DNA of 32,310 bases, taken from Bacteroidaceae bacterium. GTDB taxonomy: Bacteria; Bacteroidota; Bacteroidia; Bacteroidales; Bacteroidaceae. The stretch is from positions 1 through 32,310 of the forward strand of contig JAFQBB010000002.1 in NCBI GenBank assembly GCA_017416805.1, written 5' to 3'. The position numbers and the translations under genes were made by a program. Of this stretch, positions 31,295-32,310 are shown piece by piece (within the stretch, counting starts at the first letter, position 1; each line of letters starts with the position of its first letter). The notes under the pieces are model-generated. The model did no database searches. It had not been told where the DNA came from and saw only the letters and a list, made by a program, of their open reading frames with translations.

Positions 31295-32310
31295 ATGAAA
31301 AGAATTTTTATCTTAGTGGCGGCTTGTCTGAGTATGATCTTGTCCGCCTGTGTACAAACGAACAAAACGAGTGGTACCGAACAGACTCAGAGTGAACAAC
31401 CCGAAAAGACGCGCCGCTTCCGTACGGACATCCCATTGGACAGCATCCGCCTGAGCGACCCCTGCATCCTGGCCGACAAGAAAACCAACATGTACTACAT
31501 GACCGGTACTGGCGGACTCCTGTGGAAGAGCAAGGACTTGGCCTTGTGGGAAGGACCTTATCGCGTGGCATTGACCGACACGGCTTCGTGGATGGGCCGT
31601 CGTCCGCAAATATGGGCGGCTGAGTTGCACGAGTATCAAGGAAAATATTACTACTTTGCCACCTTCACCAACGAAGCCATCAAGATTGACACCGTGCGCG
31701 GCAACGTCATCCCCCGCCGTGCCAGCCACGTGCTTGTGAGCGACAAGGCCGAAGGTCCTTACCGCCCGATGGCCGACCCGACTTACTTGCCCGACAACCA
31801 GCCGACGCTGGACGGAACCTTTTGGGTGGATACCGACGGCAAGCCTTACATGGTCTATTGTGGAGAATGGCTGCAAAACTGGGACGGCACGATGGAGAAG
31901 ATAGAGTTGAAGCCCGACCTGAGCGGCTCCATCGGCGAAGGCAAACTGATGTTCCGCGCCAGCTCGTGTCCCTGGAGTCGCGAAGTGGAAGACGGCAAGG
32001 TACGTCCCAACAAAGTGACCGACGGACCTTACCTGTTCAAGACCGGCACCGGCCGCTTGGGTATGATATGGACCAGTTGGGTGGACAATGTCTATACACA
32101 GGGAGTTGTCTATTCCGAGAGCGGCACCCTCGATGGTCCTTGGGTACACGAGGCTGAGCCTATCACCCCGCCGAACTTCGGCCACGGTATGCTCTTCCAT
32201 ACCCTCGAAGGCAAATGGCTGATGTCTGTACACAGCCACAAGGATGTGGGCCACTACATCCGCATCCCCAACCTGTTTGAGATTGACCTCTCAGGCGACC
32301 GCCTCGTTGT
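31295..32310 (+). CDS. GH43-type glycoside hydrolase lipoprotein, 3' end beyond window
   Basis: The frame is open for 338 codons to the edge. The lipoprotein signal ends LSAC with Cys19 (MKRIFILVAACLSMILSAC). The body has five-bladed beta-propeller features of GH43: RLSDPCILAD with Asp55 as likely catalytic base, MYYMTGTGG, IWAAELHEYQGKYYYFATFT, GTFWVDTDGKPYMVYCGEW, TDGPYLFKTGTGRLGMIWTSW and GVVYSESGTLDGPW. At the usual general-acid position (Glu-Gly-Pro in many GH43 enzymes) this protein has Asp243-Gly-Pro. GH43 enzymes typically release arabinose, xylose or galactose from plant or host glycans; the substrate is not predictable here. It is divergent from the ECF sigma gene across the symmetric repeat region. 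Confidence 0.9.
   Translation, partial: MKRIFILVAACLSMILSACVQTNKTSGTEQTQSEQPEKTRRFRTDIPLDSIRLSDPCILADKKTNMYYMTGTGGLLWKSKDLALWEGPYRVALTDTASWMGRRPQIWAAELHEYQGKYYYFATFTNEAIKIDTVRGNVIPRRASHVLVSDKAEGPYRPMADPTYLPDNQPTLDGTFWVDTDGKPYMVYCGEWLQNWDGTMEKIELKPDLSGSIGEGKLMFRASSCPWSREVEDGKVRPNKVTDGPYLFKTGTGRLGMIWTSWVDNVYTQGVVYSESGTLDGPWVHEAEPITPPNFGHGMLFHTLEGKWLMSVHSHKDVGHYIRIPNLFEIDLSGDRLV

Noticed and set aside
31313-32254. 313-codon open frame on the minus strand
   Set aside because: Antisense to the GH43 gene, which has a promoter, lipoprotein signal and family motifs.

Overview
The window looks like chromosomal DNA of a gut-type Bacteroidales bacterium, most likely family Bacteroidaceae. Several promoters match the Bacteroides form (TTTG, 19-21 bases, TAnnTTTG), clear Shine-Dalgarno sites are absent, and the gene content fits: bifunctional Fkp, a frdCAB fumarate reductase, class III ribonucleotide reductase, an ECF sigma/anti-sigma pair and a lipoprotein GH43. 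Species cannot be told from the sequence alone.

Layout. 1-339 is the N-terminal part of a tyrosine recombinase running off the left edge, 215 bases beyond the 3' end of a tRNA-Lys(UUU) gene (555-627, with its own promoter and terminator). This is probably the edge of an integrative element. 773-10161 is housekeeping: an AI-2E family permease, rsmI plus a coiled-coil lipoprotein, a small PH-domain membrane protein overlapping a PBP4-type dacB, nadB, an Nramp metal transporter, an aldo/keto reductase of the L-glyceraldehyde-3-phosphate reductase type and a Rieske-like lipoprotein. 10207-13092 is fkp. 13361-19370 holds two large secreted beta-rich proteins whose C-termini resemble type IX secretion sorting tails.

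19559-23252 is the frdCAB operon (transcribed leftward from a near-consensus promoter), with unusual repeats in both internal gaps. 23487-26194 is nrdD-nrdG (overlapping genes) behind a cobalamin riboswitch and a good promoter, so anaerobic deoxynucleotide synthesis is probably turned down when B12 is plentiful. 26515-29449 holds a DUF4298 protein, a secreted protein of unknown function and a DUF4419 protein with a C-terminal tandem repeat. 29522-30865 is an anti-sigma-like membrane protein, with a periplasmic domain resembling a TonB-receptor plug, downstream of an ECF sigma factor. 31295 to the right edge is a GH43-type lipoprotein.

The most unusual structure is the non-coding region between the sigma gene and the GH43 gene. 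Four tandem 21-bp near-palindromic units (31034-31117) sit at the centre of a 28-bp imperfect inverted repeat (30971-30998 and 31151-31178, 24 of 28 matching). Arms and array share the same centre, making a 208-bp symmetric element. It could be a multi-site operator, an invertible segment or a small mobile element; the sequence does not decide. Other points are inverted repeats flanking frdA, a hairpin covering the probable start codon of a lipoprotein, and a terminator-like hairpin between the two secreted-protein genes.
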